The notes beneath the pieces are model-generated. The model made no database searches and had not been told where the DNA came from. It saw only the letters and a list, made by a program, of their open reading frames with translations. From positions 2,636,501 through 2,700,500 of the forward strand of contig CM063249.1 in NCBI GenBank assembly GCA_032158295.1: 64,000 nt of DNA. Direction: 5' to 3'. Within the stretch, counting starts at the first letter, position 1, and every line of letters starts with the position of its first letter. A program made the position numbers and the translations under genes. This document shows positions 34,901 to 46,248 of this stretch, piece after piece. Source of the stretch: Pycnopodia helianthoides (taxonomy: Eukaryota; Echinodermata; Asteroidea; Forcipulatida; Asteriidae).

Positions 34901-35470
34901 TGAGAGATTGCATTGAGTGAATGCCACTCTCTCAAAAACTAGTGTGCGATATTTTTGTTGAAAGCTAGAAAATTTGAATTAACATAGTCTTTAAAAAAAC
35001 TAACAGCGTATAAGGTGTTTTTCTTGAAAAATTTGAGGTGTGAATGAATGTATTCTTTGGAAAAAATTGTTATTGAAAACTTCAGGATATGGATTTTTAA
35101 ATTGACTTACAGGAGGCCTTTAGAAAGAACTGACTTGTTAAAGTACCCAGGGTTCTCCCCAGGATTTTTCAATACTGGGGGCAGTTCTGGACCCAAATTT
35201 TTGCCGATGCACGCTAAATTAAAACAAGGTTCTCTGAATGTTTTTTACTTGATGTTAACGTTTTGTCTTAAAAGCTCCACTGTGCAATCTGAAGCTTTTT
35301 TAATGGTTTTGTTGTTTGGTTTTTGTAAAGTCAATCTTGAATGTGACATAAAATTGAAGTATTTTTACAATTTGTGTATATCAGCCTGCAGTTAGTGCGT
35401 ATTCGGCCCGATGTACAAGCTTGTATATGGAGGGAAACCTGGTACCTAGTCGTGCCAGTTTAGAATCATT
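31930..35470. other. Intron 4 interior, no gene recognised
   Basis: Contains C/G homopolymers (31955-31966, 33603-33614, followed by an A run). A foldback fragment at 33735-33790 (GAATCTGAGAAATGGTTCATGC) belongs to the TTAA MITE families. Nothing else can be supported. Confidence 0.45.
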
Positions 35471-35475
35471 GGCCA

Positions 35476-36210
35476 TGTTCAGACAGTGTACTAAAGTTAG
35501 ACCTGAAACGGTTTAAATTTACGAGCAGCGGGGGACCGGTCATCAAAATTAAACCCGATACGATTTATCTTCGGTTTGAAGAGGTCAAAAAGCACCGTGA
35601 CCCGACGCAAAAACATCCGCTACATTTACATAAATCCCGCATTCATATTAACAAGTATGTACAAAATACACAATCTGGGTCACCGGTCACCGGTGAGGAC
35701 TTAAACCGGATGTGGTTAACTTTATTCTGTCCACGCACCGTGCTAAAAGATAAACCCGATTTTAAGTCATTCCGGTTAAACCTGATTCGGTTAAGTTTTA
35801 AGAGTGTTCAGACACACAAAGCTAAAACTGTTAAAACTGCCTTAAAGGTATTGTACACTTTTGGTAACAGCTCAAAATCAGTGTCCACATTTTGTGTGAT
35901 TAAACATATGCATGAACAAACTAACCTGTGAAAGTTTGAGCTCAATTGGTCATCGAGGTCACAAGAAAATAGTGAAGAGAGATCTTATGTGTTTTCTGTT
36001 TTTTTCAAATTATCTCGGCGATAATTACTATTGTTTTACTCGTTTCTCAGAAACAATAGCATTTTAGGCAGAAATATTTCAAGGAACCCTTTCTACCATT
36101 ACTTACTTTAAGTCATGTAATTTATGTGTGAATCTGTGAACATTGTGTTTTTCGATCTTACCAATAGTGTACAGGGCCTTTAAAACCGACTTTAGTACTG
36201 TGTCTGAACA
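35476..36210. mobile_element. TGTTCAGACA-ended MITE with nested family B element
   Basis: Inverted ends TGTTCAGACAGTGTACTAAAG and CTTTAGTACTGTGTCTGAACA. A family B element (35846-36179) is inserted at a TTAA near the right end, with TTAA at 35842-35845 and 36180-36183. Confidence 0.85.
35846..36179 (-). mobile_element. TTAA-flanked MITE, family B
   Basis: Inverted orientation relative to 11672-12018, ending CCAATAGTGTACAGGGCCT. 334 bp, non-coding. Confidence 0.85.
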
Positions 36211-36728
36211 ACCTCTATAAGTTGAAGCTGTTTCTTTCTAATCACTAAATCCTCCCAGCTAATGAAGTCGTCGATCTGTTACCCCCATGCATATCATGAT
36301 GAGTCAGCTGTGATGAGGTGTCTTGTAGCATTGTCAATCTACTGGACTAGACTCACCATATGCTGATTGTGAACCAGACTCTTAGACATGCCAAGTGTAG
36401 TCGGATTCAATTAATATACCCCGTTTAAGTGTTATTTCATCTGTCTTACTTATTTTTAGTTTCGGCGCTTACTTGGAATTTCTTGTTTTTTTAGTTTAAT
36501 GTGGTTAAGGAAGGAAATTTTTTTTCCTGCAAATGACCGTTGGACCAGCTTGAATTAGATAAACGTGGACGGTGAAATGTCAGTAATTTGTAGATGCCTC
36601 CATATTTAGCAATAATCAAGAGAATCGAGTAGGAACAGAATTGATGTTGTGAGTTTTGGGAGGGGATGTCGTTGTCACCTTACCTAGCCTGATTGAGATG
36701 TACTGGACAGCCAAGGCATCAGCCTTAA

Positions 36729-37573
36729 AGGCAGGATACTCTTGGTAATTGTCAAAGACCAGTATCCTCACTTGTTGTACTCCAACATATGCACAAAATA
36801 ACAAACCTGTGAAAATTTTGGCTCAATTGGTCATTAAAGTTACAATAAAATAGTAAAAGAAAAAACACCCTTGTTGCATAGAATTGTGTGCTTTCAGCAG
36901 CAGCGGCGCTACGGGGGGGGGGGGGGGGGGGGGGGTTGGCAAATGCCCCCCAGTAATTTTGCCCCAGTTTGCCCCCCCCCCAGTTTTTTCCCCGATGGCG
37001 GAAATTGAGTTTAATCCCAAACGATTGCACCCAATTTGTTACAATGTTGTTTGCCCTGTAAATAATAAACTCAATTTCATCCATCATAATTAGCTGGCAC
37101 CATCAAAAAAGCCCAGTACACTTTCCATCTCCGGCAATGTTAATCAAATGTGGATTTATTTATCTGTACAAGCTTGGAAACTTGCTATAAATAGAAATGC
37201 ATTGTCTGCCCAAAACCGTAAGCAGCCATTGTACGCGCAGTTCGCACAACACGTCGCATTCACACAGTGCAAAATCTTAATTCTGGAGTGAATTGTAGGC
37301 TTATACAGTACATTATAGACTTTTGTTTGCCCCCCCCTAAATTTAAGTTTGCCCCCCCTCTTGCCCCCCACCCCCCAGATTAACAGGTCTGGTGCCGCCA
37401 CTGGCTTTCAGATGCCTGAGCTGAAGCCTTTCTCAGATTCAAATATTTAAGTGAGAAATAACCTCTCGCTGAAAAACTACATTACTTCAGAGGGAGCCAT
37501 TTCTCAAAATGTTTGATACTCTCAGCAGCTCCCATTGTATTTCTTGAGTAGTTACCGAGAGTATCCACCGCCT
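36729..37573. mobile_element. Family F TTAA MITE interrupted by a hAT-type element
   Basis: TTAA at 36725-36728 and 37574-37577. Ends AGGCAGGATACTCTTGG and CCGAGAGTATCCACCGCC. Typical body text includes ATATGCACAAAATAACAAAC and TCAGAGGGAGCCATTTCTC. Without the insertion it would be about 330 bp. Confidence 0.85.
36898..37403. mobile_element. Non-autonomous hAT-like element with 8-bp target duplication
   Basis: The host 8-mer GCTTTCAG is present at 36890-36897 and 37404-37411. Termini are CAG-CAGCGGCG at the left and CAGTGGCGGC (complement of the right end), matching the hAT pattern CAGNGGCG. The left end has an extra CAG. Contains a 23-base G run at 36913-36935 and several C runs. No transposase frame. 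Confidence 0.85.
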
Positions 37574-37847
37574 TTAAGATTCTGTGTGACATGACGTCTT
37601 AAACATTCTCCTTGTACAGGTGGAGAATTATTTCCTTTATAAGCCCCAATTTTAGGTGTTATTTGAAAGCTCTTCTCATTTATTTATTTTTTCAAGGCAG
37701 GAATTGCCCTGTTTTGACATAAAGCATTGCATTTTATTTTATTTGTACACACATATATGTACTCCCTGCATGTATGATCATTGGACTGATGGATTAATGT
37801 TATTCATGTGCCAGTTAGATTAGAACAACGTCTGGTACAATAATAAT

Positions 37848-38185
37848 TTCTATAATAATTTGGGAGGCTAATCATCCTTACTAACAGCTGAGAAGCTGAA
37901 GTGCGAAGGACGCAATTTCAACGTGTTTCGAGAAGCAGGCATGCGAGGGCGCCTTTGGCAGCCAGCCACACCAACCCATATATGACCATGGAGCACAGCC
38001 AGAGATTGAAAGTGTTTGATTTTTCCTGAGGAGCGCAAACCAGAGGGCCCCGAGAAAACCCTCATGGTTAGGAGAGAAACAACGCGCAAACTCGACTCAA
38101 ATATATGGCCTTAGGCTGGTATCGGACCAGGGTCACATTGGTGAGAGGTGAACACTTTACGCACTAGCCACCCATGCCACCCTTG
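37848..38185 (-). mobile_element. tRNA-derived SINE, - strand
   Basis: Read on the - strand the head is GGTGGCATGGGTGGCTAGTG with GGTCCGATACCAGCC as B-box region. The 3' part (CAGCTTCTCAGCTG) also occurs at 23740-23850. The tail is a TAATTATTATAGAAA-like sequence. Confidence 0.7.
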
Positions 38186-38186
38186 C

Positions 38187-38502
38187 CTTATTTAGTCACA
38201 AAGTACTGCTTAAACTTCAATTTCTCAGACTATAGAGACAGTTGTTATGTCAAATGGTTTGGGGCTAGCTTTTGTATAGCAACCTCCAGATGAGCAAACC
38301 CTGGTACCATTGTGCCATACACATTCAGTTAAAATTGTGTATGGGTGTTCGCTGTTTACGTAACGATGCAAAAGCTTGCCTTAAATCATATGACATTGCA
38401 ACTGTCTCTATAGTCTGAGGAATAGAAATCTAATCGGTACGTTGTGACTAAGCAAGTCATTGTACCAGACATTATTCAAATCTAACTTGCAAATGGCTTA
38501 TT
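38187..38502. mobile_element. MITE, family I, copy 2, left end lost
   Basis: Shares CAGACTATAGAGACAGTTG and GCAACTGTCTCTATAGTCTG inverted arms and the right end CAAATGGCTTATT with 26906-27265. It ends 60 bases before LZTR1 exon 5. Confidence 0.85.
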
Positions 38503-38562
38503 CACATCCACTTAGCAGGTTCAAATTTACAACTTTTAATAAAGATGTTTTTTTACTTCTAG

Positions 38563-38671
38563 GTGGCTATACTGGAGACATCTATTCCAATTCCAATCTA
38601 CAAAACAAAAATGATTTGTTTGAGTACAAGTTACCCAATGGACAGTGGGTAGAATGGAAATTTGAAGGCAG
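38563..38671 (+). CDS. LZTR1: LZTR1 exon 5 (Kelch repeat 2, second half)
   Basis: 109 bases between acceptor TTTTACTTCTAG and donor GTGAGT. It completes Gly105 and encodes residues 106-140 plus two bases of Arg141. The sequence [20 protein letters not shown] followed by [15 protein letters not shown] includes the GlyGly turn, the long LZTR1-type loop and the Trp residues 133 and 136 of Kelch repeat 2. It is among the most conserved parts of the protein. Intron 4 is 12.3 kb; a MITE copy ends at 38502, only 60 bases before this exon and close to where the branch point should lie. Confidence 0.97.
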
Positions 38672-38800
38672 GTGAGTAAAGTGCATCTTTGAGACCTCGT
38701 ATACTCAACATTCATTACTCAATTTCATTGTTTGTCCGTTCAACTGGTTTGTTTTCTTTACATGAGGTAAACGAAGAAGAATTGTAGTAAATAAATATTG

Positions 38801-38978
38801 AAGGGGATGTGTCGTCATGATCGAAGCAGGCCTGTGGCTGTACATGGAATTATGGTCCCTCACCCAGTTACTGCATGCGTGCTCTCCATAGATATGATAC
38901 GGAGGGAGGGCGCGTGCATGCAGTTCATAATTCCATGTACAGCCACAGCCCTGCTTTGATCATGATGACACAGCCCCT
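38801..38978. mobile_element. Foldback MITE with inverted arms of about 55 bp
   Basis: AAGGGGATGTGTCGTCATGA ... GGCTGTACATGGAATTATG and its complement CATAATTCCATGTACAGCC ... GATGACACAGCCCCTT. TTAA at the right (38979-38982), TTGA at the left. Confidence 0.8.
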
Positions 38979-39274
38979 TTAACTAGTTAAATCACACCAG
39001 AAATTAATTTAAGTCTTTCAGGTCATTTTGATAACAAAAAAATTGTAAACAAACATTTTACGCGAATTTTACCCAACAAAAGACTATCGTATATTTTTGA
39101 TAACAGCTCTTGTTCGTATAATTTGTTAATCATTTAACCCTAGCCTTGCCCTGTATTAAAATAATGCCATGCTTTTTAAGCTATAAATTGTAAATCGCAA
39201 CTTTTTATTTGCGAAGATAAATGATGGCAAATAAAAAATACTGAAAAACTTTGACTGCAGTCAAGACATTCACA

Positions 39275-39425
39275 GCTGACTCTATATTTGGTCGCATCGT
39301 GAACTTTCACAAAGGTCATCTTAAGGTCGCACGGTGTGTTGTATCCAACACATATGTGGCGTAAAGTAGGCTAATTCAATCGGCCCTGCCAATGCGCAGT
39401 CCCAACATTGGGCCGATTTAATCAG
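39275..39425. repeat. TTTCACAAAGGTCAT dispersed repeat
   Basis: AACTTTCACAAAGGTCATCT, GGTGTGTTGTA and GGGCCGATTTAAT blocks recur at 44245-44400. Two copies in the same gene. Confidence 0.6.
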
Positions 39426-39734
39426 CTGCAAGGTTTAAATGCGGAGGCTTTGCCCAAAGGACTTGAAACCCTGCGCAATGACATCCCTACTGTAGCTGAA
39501 AGCACAACTATAATTTAGTTAATAACTAATTAGTTTTTGTATCAAATAGTTTCATTTCAAATATTAATTATTGGTTTTTTTTCTATTAATTGATGTTAAT
39601 GTTACATGTATATTGTTTAATATTGGACGTATTTATATTTATTGTTGTTATTGTGTGCTATTATTACTGCCATGAAAGATGTTATTGTCACTGTTAAGCG
39701 AGCACCACAAATTTCCTTATTGGACAATAAAATA

Positions 39735-39772
39735 TAATAATAATAATAATATAATAATAATAATAATAATTT
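39735..39772. repeat. TAA microsatellite
   Basis: TAATAA repeats with one interruption, in intron 5. Confidence 0.9.
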
Positions 39773-40937
39773 GTGTGTAGTCTATCCTCATATATCAATG
39801 CAAACAAACAGGGACAAATTTTACTTGTCTAAAACACTACAGCCGGTACAGCTGTGTGAATACTTGAACACCAATGCCTCTGTTCACAAATGCCGTGCTG
39901 TAAAAAAATATTTTTTTTAAATATTGAAAAATTTTAAAAACAGATCAGCAAGCCGCTCCAGATGAAGTAATTTTATTTATTTGTTTTTATTTTGTTAATG
40001 ATTGATATCTACAGAACCTCAGAAGAGAAAATAACTTCATGAATATGTATTTTATTTTTTAAGTTTGGCTGGTGCAAACATTGCATTTTCCTGATGACTG
40101 TTGGCTTCAGATGCCCTTTAGATGAGTAATGTAATTTGATATCATAGACTTCCTAGTCCTACTTTAGTCTGATTTCCGATTTTTTGTTTTGCTCTTTGGA
40201 AAATCAGAAAAGTTGTGATTAAATAGCCTGAAAAGTCCTACACCATGTGTATATGTAGGTCAGCCCTTGTACTCGATAAAATGTTCCTACTTTTCGTCCA
40301 AGGACCAAAAATCATGGCTGATTAAGCTTGTTTGGTTTTAAGTGACAACCTTGAAGTAGTGCGGTTTGTAGTTTGCTTGAGAAGGAATTATTAGCAAGTT
40401 CAAATTGTGGGTGGGACCGAATATTTTTAGGTGCAGCTTTGAGCAAGTTCGGGTGGCAATCATTTGTCAACCACTGGTCAATGTTCCATAGTTACCTATG
40501 CATTCAATACATCCTGGGTACCAGGCGAAATCAACCAATGGTCAACTACAGTGCCGAACTTGCTCAATGTTACAACTATTTAGAGCTCACATAAAGAATG
40601 CGTGCATGGTGGACCACTATAGGGGCCACATTGAGGCCAACTCCTGCTTTGCACCTTACTCTCCTATAACAAGAAAATGAGGTACATCCTGGACATCCTG
40701 AAACACTACCCCCAGGGCTGGTGTTGGTTTCCTCAATTATGACAAAGATGTTTCCCCAAAAACATCAATATGTTTCTTTTTCATCTGTTTTATTCGACAG
40801 GGCGGTAGATGTTTTTGTTTTTGCTCCTTCTGAGTGATTAGAGTGGGGATGGGGGAAGTGGATGATGGGAGATTAAACGCGGGGTGTACTTTTGGTAATT
40901 ACTCCACAAATTAGTGACCATAAAACTTACTTGTTAA

Positions 40938-41326
40938 AGGAACATTACAGAATTGGTTTTTGCTAACAAAACAGTTGCTGGCAGTGTAAGCACTTTATGT
41001 AATCCACCATATACATGTACATAAACTGACAAACCTGTTGAAGTTTGAGATCGATCGGCCATCTGGGTCACGAGAAAATAGTGAAAAACCGATTACACAT
41101 TTGCATGAAATCATATAGATTCAACAAATGAATAAAACACTCACTGAGCGATAAACTCCAATCGGAAAATTAGTTTATTCATTTCTCATCAAATATGGCA
41201 TTTCAGATAGAAATATTTCAAGGGATGTTTTCTACTATCATCATCATCATTAGACCGTGTAAGTTTTATGTAAATATGTGATCAAAAGTATATTTTACAA
41301 GTTTTTTTCTTACCAATTCTGTAATG
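40938..41326 (+). mobile_element. MITE, family C, copy 2
   Basis: Nearly the same sequence as 13498-13883, with TTAA at 40934-40937. The last bases of the right terminus (TTCCTTTAA) are missing. Confidence 0.85.
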
Positions 41327-41483
41327 GTATAAAAACATTGTTAGAAATGTCACCCTTTGAAGTCATGTAGTTTTTGAGAAAGAGGTAATTTCTCACCAAC
41401 AAATGTGAATCTGAGAAAGGCTTCAGGCATTGTTTTTTGTTCTTTCATTATTTTCTTGTACTTCAATGACCATTAGACACAAT

Positions 41484-41684
41484 CGGTGACCGGAGTCACT
41501 TGATTCATAGTAAACAAACCAAGCAAGCGACGTGCAGTGCGCATGGAAAAGCATGACTGCTTCCCACCATTCGGCAGCAGCACTTGGAAGCAGCCATGCT
41601 TTACCGTGCACACTGCGAGTTGCTTACTTGGTTTGTTTGCATTGTTTACCCACTACGAATCACGTGATTCAGGTCGCCGTTTGT
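41484..41684. repeat. Inverted repeat with arms of about 80-90 bp
   Basis: GTCACTTGATTCATAGTAAAC ... AAAAGCATGACTGCTTCC, and inverted GGAAGCAGCCATGCTTTACC ... ATCACGTGATTCAGG. Arms imperfect. Confidence 0.75.
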
Positions 41685-42164
41685 GTGTATTGAGCCCAAA
41701 TTTTCACATTTTTTTTTTTTTTAATGCATTTATTAGGATACACCAAGTGAAGATACTGGTCTTTGATAATGACCAAAAGTATACCCTGCCTTTAAGCACC
41801 TACATGTAGGATGTCATTTAGGTTCTGAGTTAGTACAAATAGTGTTTCTGAACCTTTGAAGTATCCCCCCCCCCCCCGCCAGACGTCGTTATTGATTGCC
41901 GCCAGTTCCTGTGAGTTTGCAGGTCTCGAGTCAGATGGAGTCGTTTATATCATTTATCTTCCTCCGTTGTCCGTCACTCAAGGAACTAGCTGCCATCATT
42001 CACACAAACTGCACAAATTTCAGCAAAGATAAAGATTGATTTATGGAGTTGACTCTGAGGTTTGTTCGTTTCATGGAAGAGGTGCCTTGTCCAAGGAAGT
42101 GTCATGCCTGCTTTATGTGTACGATTTATCCAGTAACAACATTTTGCATCTGACAAAATTTAGC

Positions 42165-42365
42165 TTTGGGTCGAAGCGTCTGGCCACTAACTCATTTTTG
42201 CATTTATACCATAAGTCCTTATCCTCTTTGTTGCTGCATTCCTCTTGGTGATCCTCCTTACCTCACTTGTTCTTTGTTACATTTTGTCTTTTTGTGACAT
42301 GCTGTTGCTTTTCGAGGAAGACTCTGCTAGGGTCGAAACCTCAGGCCACTAACTAATTTTTGCAT
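42165..42365 (+). repeat. Two GGGTCGAA...GGCCACTAACT units, 162 bp apart
   Basis: GGGTCGAAGCGTCTGGCCAC at 42168 and GGGTCGAAACCTCAGGCCAC at 42330. The second has the full preceding hairpin (GAAGACTCTGCTAGGGTC). Same family as 6750-6810. Confidence 0.65.
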
Positions 42366-42849
42366 TCATACCCATAGGTCCTATTGGTTGGTAAGAAGTT
42401 TGCAACAGCTCATTCTGTTGCTTTGTGAAGATTTTGTAAACCTTTCTGGTTCTCTGCAATGTTCTTTTGAGCATGCACATCTACACACTATCAAGCTACA
42501 TACATTTTATGAGTATCACTCCGTCCTAATGCTAAAAATAGAAGCTCAGTACCCAGATCCCGGATGTGTCAACTTTTACTAACGTATGCGCGATTTTTGT
42601 TTAATTTTGTTTACTCGCGTGTACTGACTGTACTACTAGTGCGGTTTTGCGCTCCGATGATGTGGTGATCGTGTAAGTTGTTGAATGTTTATCTGATAGC
42701 TGGGTATTTTGAGCAAAAGTGCAGAGTGCTGTTTTGTATGGGTTAAAACACCCATTGAAACACCCATTAACTAAAGAAAAGTGATCCAGGTCAAATGGAC
42801 TGAAACAAAAACTAAAATCAAGCAGAAAGCCAGTTAAAAATAGAACCTA

Positions 42850-43005
42850 CAGGCCTGGAATTTCATCTTTGAGAGGGCAAGGCCATTTTCTTTTCGCAAA
42901 GGGCACTTTCATTGGAAATCTTAAAGTCTATGGGAAACTTTTGAAGGGCACCAAGGCCAAGACCAGGGGCAACAGAGGCGTGGCCTCCGTGTAACTCCAG
43001 TCCTG
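42850..43005. repeat. Family G repeat, complete
   Basis: Termini CAGGCCTGGAATTTCATC and GTAACTCCAGTCCTG are inverted, 156 bp. Confidence 0.75.
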
Positions 43006-43389
43006 AACCTAACAGTGAACATGTTGATTCAAACATTTATGTTGCTCAGGAAAACCTAGCAATAGTTAAAGAAGTAGACAAAATTTACCATATTATAACT
43101 AGGTCATAGATATCACTACTGGTGCATGGATATGAATCACATGTAAAGGCAGAAATTTAGAAGTTCATTTGACATTTTTAAAGTTTTGTTTAAAGTTAAA
43201 ATAAGATCAGTTAGATAAGTTCTGCATAAGTTTTAAATTCTATTGAGAGGTTTGGACAAGAGCAACCAGACATTGTCATACAGTCGCAGAAAATCTTTTC
43301 ATAAAACCAGCTGGCAGATCTCAGCCTGTTGTGTTGTTGAACTAAAGGCAATTGTTTGACGTGTGTAATTTGTTTTGTTTTTTCCTCAG

Positions 43390-43473
43390 ACTTCCTCCAG
43401 CCAGATCAGCCCATGGTGCTGCAGTATACGATGGTAAACTCTGGATATTTGCTGGATATGATGGCAATGCAAG
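43390..43473 (+). CDS. LZTR1: LZTR1 exon 6 (Kelch repeat 3, first half)
   Basis: 84 bases between acceptor TTTTTTCCTCAG and donor GTATTA. It completes Arg141 and encodes residues 142-168 plus two bases of Arg169. [20 protein letters not shown] is the opening strand of Kelch repeat 3. As in vertebrate LZTR1 the usual GlyGly is AlaGly here (AGYDGNA, Ala162-Gly163), which supports orthology over a generic Kelch protein. A foldback repeat begins 37 bases after the donor (43511-43724). Intron 5 is 4.7 kb. Confidence 0.96.
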
Positions 43474-43510
43474 GTATTAAAAAAAGATGCCATTTGATAG
43501 CGTAGGATCG

Positions 43511-43724
43511 GGGCCCAATTTCATGGCTCTGCCAGGAATCGGCGTTTACGGAAGCAGGGAAATCCAAGCCTGCGTCAAGCATATACTTCATAGCTTAGCA
43601 GGGAATGTTACTAGGCATTCTTGGCTTACACAGCTAGTGCAGAAATTCAGCACTTGCCTTGTAAGTGAAGAATGGTGATCGCAAGTGCAGAATTCGGCGG
43701 TAAGCACAGCCATGAAATTGGGCC
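43511..43724. repeat. GGGCCCAATTTCATGGC foldback repeat
   Basis: Inverted ends GGGCCCAATTTCATGGCT and AGCCATGAAATTGGGCC. Begins 37 bases after the exon 6 donor. Confidence 0.8.
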
Positions 43725-43726
43725 GA

Positions 43727-43880
43727 GGTTCGGCTCAGTGGTATCTTGACCTGCCTTTCACCTCTGTGGACCCTCGTTCAAATCCCACTTCGGACCGGAG
43801 CCTTCATGTGGATTGGGTTTTCAGTCCCTACCTGATTACATGAGTTTCCCCTTATCAGGGATTTCCATCCATATCAAAAA
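43727..43880 (+). mobile_element. tRNA-derived SINE (CTCAGTGGTATC type), truncated
   Basis: CGGCTCAGTGGTATCTTGAC (A-box region), GTTCAAATCCC (B box), then GATTGGGTTTTCAGTCCCTA. Same family as 59700-59948 and 61823-62070. Confidence 0.75.
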
Positions 43881-44437
43881 CAGAGCATCTCTTCACACAA
43901 AAAATGTGAGGGCAAAAAAACACAAATGATTCCAATGTGAGGACAGCATTGTTCCTTTTGTGGTCCTTTGTTCTGCTGTCCCCACTCTGCTGATAATACC
44001 ATGACACAAGTAACTGCAGGACTACGAGTCACAGTGTTTGTCATTTTTGAGGGTCCCTTGGTTTCCTTGCAGAAAGATTTAAATTATAAGAGGAAATTTT
44101 CCCAACATTCAGAAAGTTGTTTGGTTTTACTTGGAATCTGTTGACAGCATTTCAAACTTTTAAATGTTCTCATATCTTTAAGGAGCCCAAATGAAATGCT
44201 CTATTTTATAAACCTAACAGTGTCAAAAGCGGACTTCTCAAACTGATTTGGGTCACAACTTGAATTTTCACAAAGGTCATTTTAAGGTCACATGGTGTGT
44301 TGTAAACCAATACAAATGCATTATAAAAAGGGTTGATTTAATTGGCCCGGCCAGTACACAGTCTTGAAATTGGGCTGATTTATTTATGTGAAAGTGGAGT
44401 TGTATTATATATTTTTGTTGTTACTGTTTTATTACAG

Positions 44438-44492
44438 ATTGAATGACATGTGGTGTGTATCTCTCAATGGGGATTGCAAGAGCTGGGAGGAG
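44438..44492 (+). CDS. LZTR1: LZTR1 exon 7 (Kelch repeat 3, second half)
   Basis: 55 bases between acceptor TTTTATTACAG and donor GTAACA. It completes Arg169 and encodes residues 170-187, LNDMWCVSLNGDCKSWEE, ending in phase 0. LNDMW and the terminal WEE match vertebrate LZTR1; the middle has diverged. Trp185 is the hallmark Trp of Kelch repeat 3. The next expected segment (the strand with the FSGQSG-type turn of repeat 4) is not found in the remaining 19.5 kb, so the gene continues past the right edge. Intron 6 is 964 bp. Confidence 0.94.
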
Positions 44493-44905
44493 GTAACATA
44501 AACTCATTGATCAATAGGAGACTCTAGAGGGCAGTAGACATATTGGTCCTTACGCTTTAAAAAAATAGTGGGCGTAGGATCACCTCCGAGTTGAAACATT
44601 GTCAAGGTTTTTTTTCTTTTTTGTTCATGTGAGTTATATCTGGAGTATTTTGTCACACTCTTATGCATTTGTAGCCAGGGCTAAAATTCATCATCTTCAT
44701 AACCTGTTTGTGCAAGGCAAGATTCTACTGTACCGCCTGAAAGTGGCTAAGATTGATCTTACCTTCGAATCGTTCTTAAGTGCTAAGCAAAATGTGATGT
44801 CACAAATGAAAATCACTATGGTAACAACTGGCAACTCAACTTAATATGAATCTTAGTGCTTTGTGAATTGCGAGCTTGTAAATTTCCGAAGTTTATTGGA
44901 CCAGG

Positions 44906-45055
44906 AGCTGATTTCACAAAGTGCTAAGATTCATCTTAAGATGAGGTTGTCAGTATTGCCATAGTGTTTTGTATCGTGACATCACACTTTGCTTAGCAAG
45001 TTAAGAGTGGTTTGCAGTTAAGATCAATCTTACCTCTTTTTGAAATCGAGCCCTG
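44906..45055. repeat. CGATTTCACAAAG foldback repeat
   Basis: GGAGCTGATTTCACAAAGTG ... TTTTGAAATCGAGCCC, about 150 bp. A partial sister lies at 44740-44870. Confidence 0.7.
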
Positions 45056-45884
45056 AAACATTTGAACGAGAGTGATCCTTCCAAGTTCCAAGGTTTTTCA
45101 TTTGACACGGGGGTTCATAGGAAGAAGGAATCAATTTATTGGTTCCTTCCTACATCCATTGTGTATGCTCTGACATTTGGGTAGTGTTTGGTTCATGACA
45201 CCCAAACAGCCAGGGGTGGTCTTCAGGGATAGATTGCACTCTTCCATAGCATAGTCGTCCCACAAGCCGCCCACGCTAAGTTGTCACTCCAAATGACTTT
45301 TCAAAGTTGAAAAGAAACAGTGCGGTACTCCTCCATTTTCCTCGAGTGAAGTGGCCCTACCTTAGAATGCTTCATAACTTTAATGCAGTGCCTGAATCGG
45401 CAGCTACAGCTACAGCTACGGTTATGGCTTCAACTGGATCACTGGTCATCATGCGTTGAAGTATAAGACATCCTGAGCAACAACCTTAGCAACAGTCGTA
45501 GCCGTATCTTAATCCGTTGTTTGTCACTGTATCGCTTCCAAGGGTTAGTGTCAAGAGGAATTGACATGGTTCATTGCTCACAAGAACAAGGTTGCCACTA
45601 CATATAATCTGAATCAGGTCCAACATAATGTTAACAGATATCTATTTACTTTGTGATTGCCCCTCTCCTTTTTTTAGATTTTTGATGTCTGCCTTTCTTC
45701 AGATATGAGACATCCTGCTCTTTAATTTACATCTCTAGCGGGGAGTATTTTGCTTCCTAAAAGCTCCTTGAAATCTATAACTCCATTGGTTGTCAAAATG
45801 TGAAAATGCCATTATTTCAGCATACTTTCTAACTTGTTTAATCCTAGTTTCAGACCTTTTTATGGCCATGAATTTCACCCCTGC

Positions 45885-46248
45885 TGGAGACAGAAGTTGA
45901 CCTTGTGATCAATGGAAACAGAAGTTGACCTTGTGTTAAATGGAGACAGAAGTTGACCTTATGATTAACGGAGACAGAAGTTGACCTTGTGATTAATGGA
46001 GACAGAAGTTGACCTTGTGATCAATGGAGACAGAAGTTGACCTTGTGATCAATGGAGACAGAAGTTGACCTTGTGATCAATGGAGACAGAAGTTGACCTT
46101 GTGATAAACGGAGACAGAAGTTGACCTTGTGATAAATGGAGACAGAAGTTGACCTTGTGATAAATGGAGACAGAAGTTGACCTTGTGATCAATGGAGACA
46201 GAAGTTGACCTTGTGATCAATGGAGACAGAAGTTGACCTTGTGATAAA
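45885..46248 (+). repeat. 28-bp minisatellite, 13 copies
   Basis: Unit GGAGACAGAAGTTGACCTTG + TGATCAAT (28 bp). Thirteen consecutive copies differ by few bases (GTTAA, GATTAA, GATAAA in place of GATCA; AACG for AATG). The period is not a multiple of 3. Each unit contains TTGACCTTG, whose complement CAAGGTCAA is a nuclear-receptor extended half-site (NR5A/ERR type). Confidence 0.97.

Larger units (their letters stand above)
40877..41791. mobile_element. Family F TTAA MITE with two internal insertions
   Basis: TTAA at 40873-40876 and 41792-41795. Left end GTGTACTTTTGGTAATTACTCC, right end AATGACCAAAAGTATACCCTGCC. A family C element occupies 40938-41326 and a long inverted repeat 41484-41684 (GTAAACAAACCAAGCAAGC and its complement). 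Confidence 0.75.

Noticed and set aside
36752..37093. Proline- or glycine-rich frames around 36.9 kb
   Set aside because: Produced by the G and C runs of the hAT-like element.
45885..46248. CRISPR-like array
   Set aside because: Direct repeats without unique spacers, in an animal intron; it is a minisatellite.
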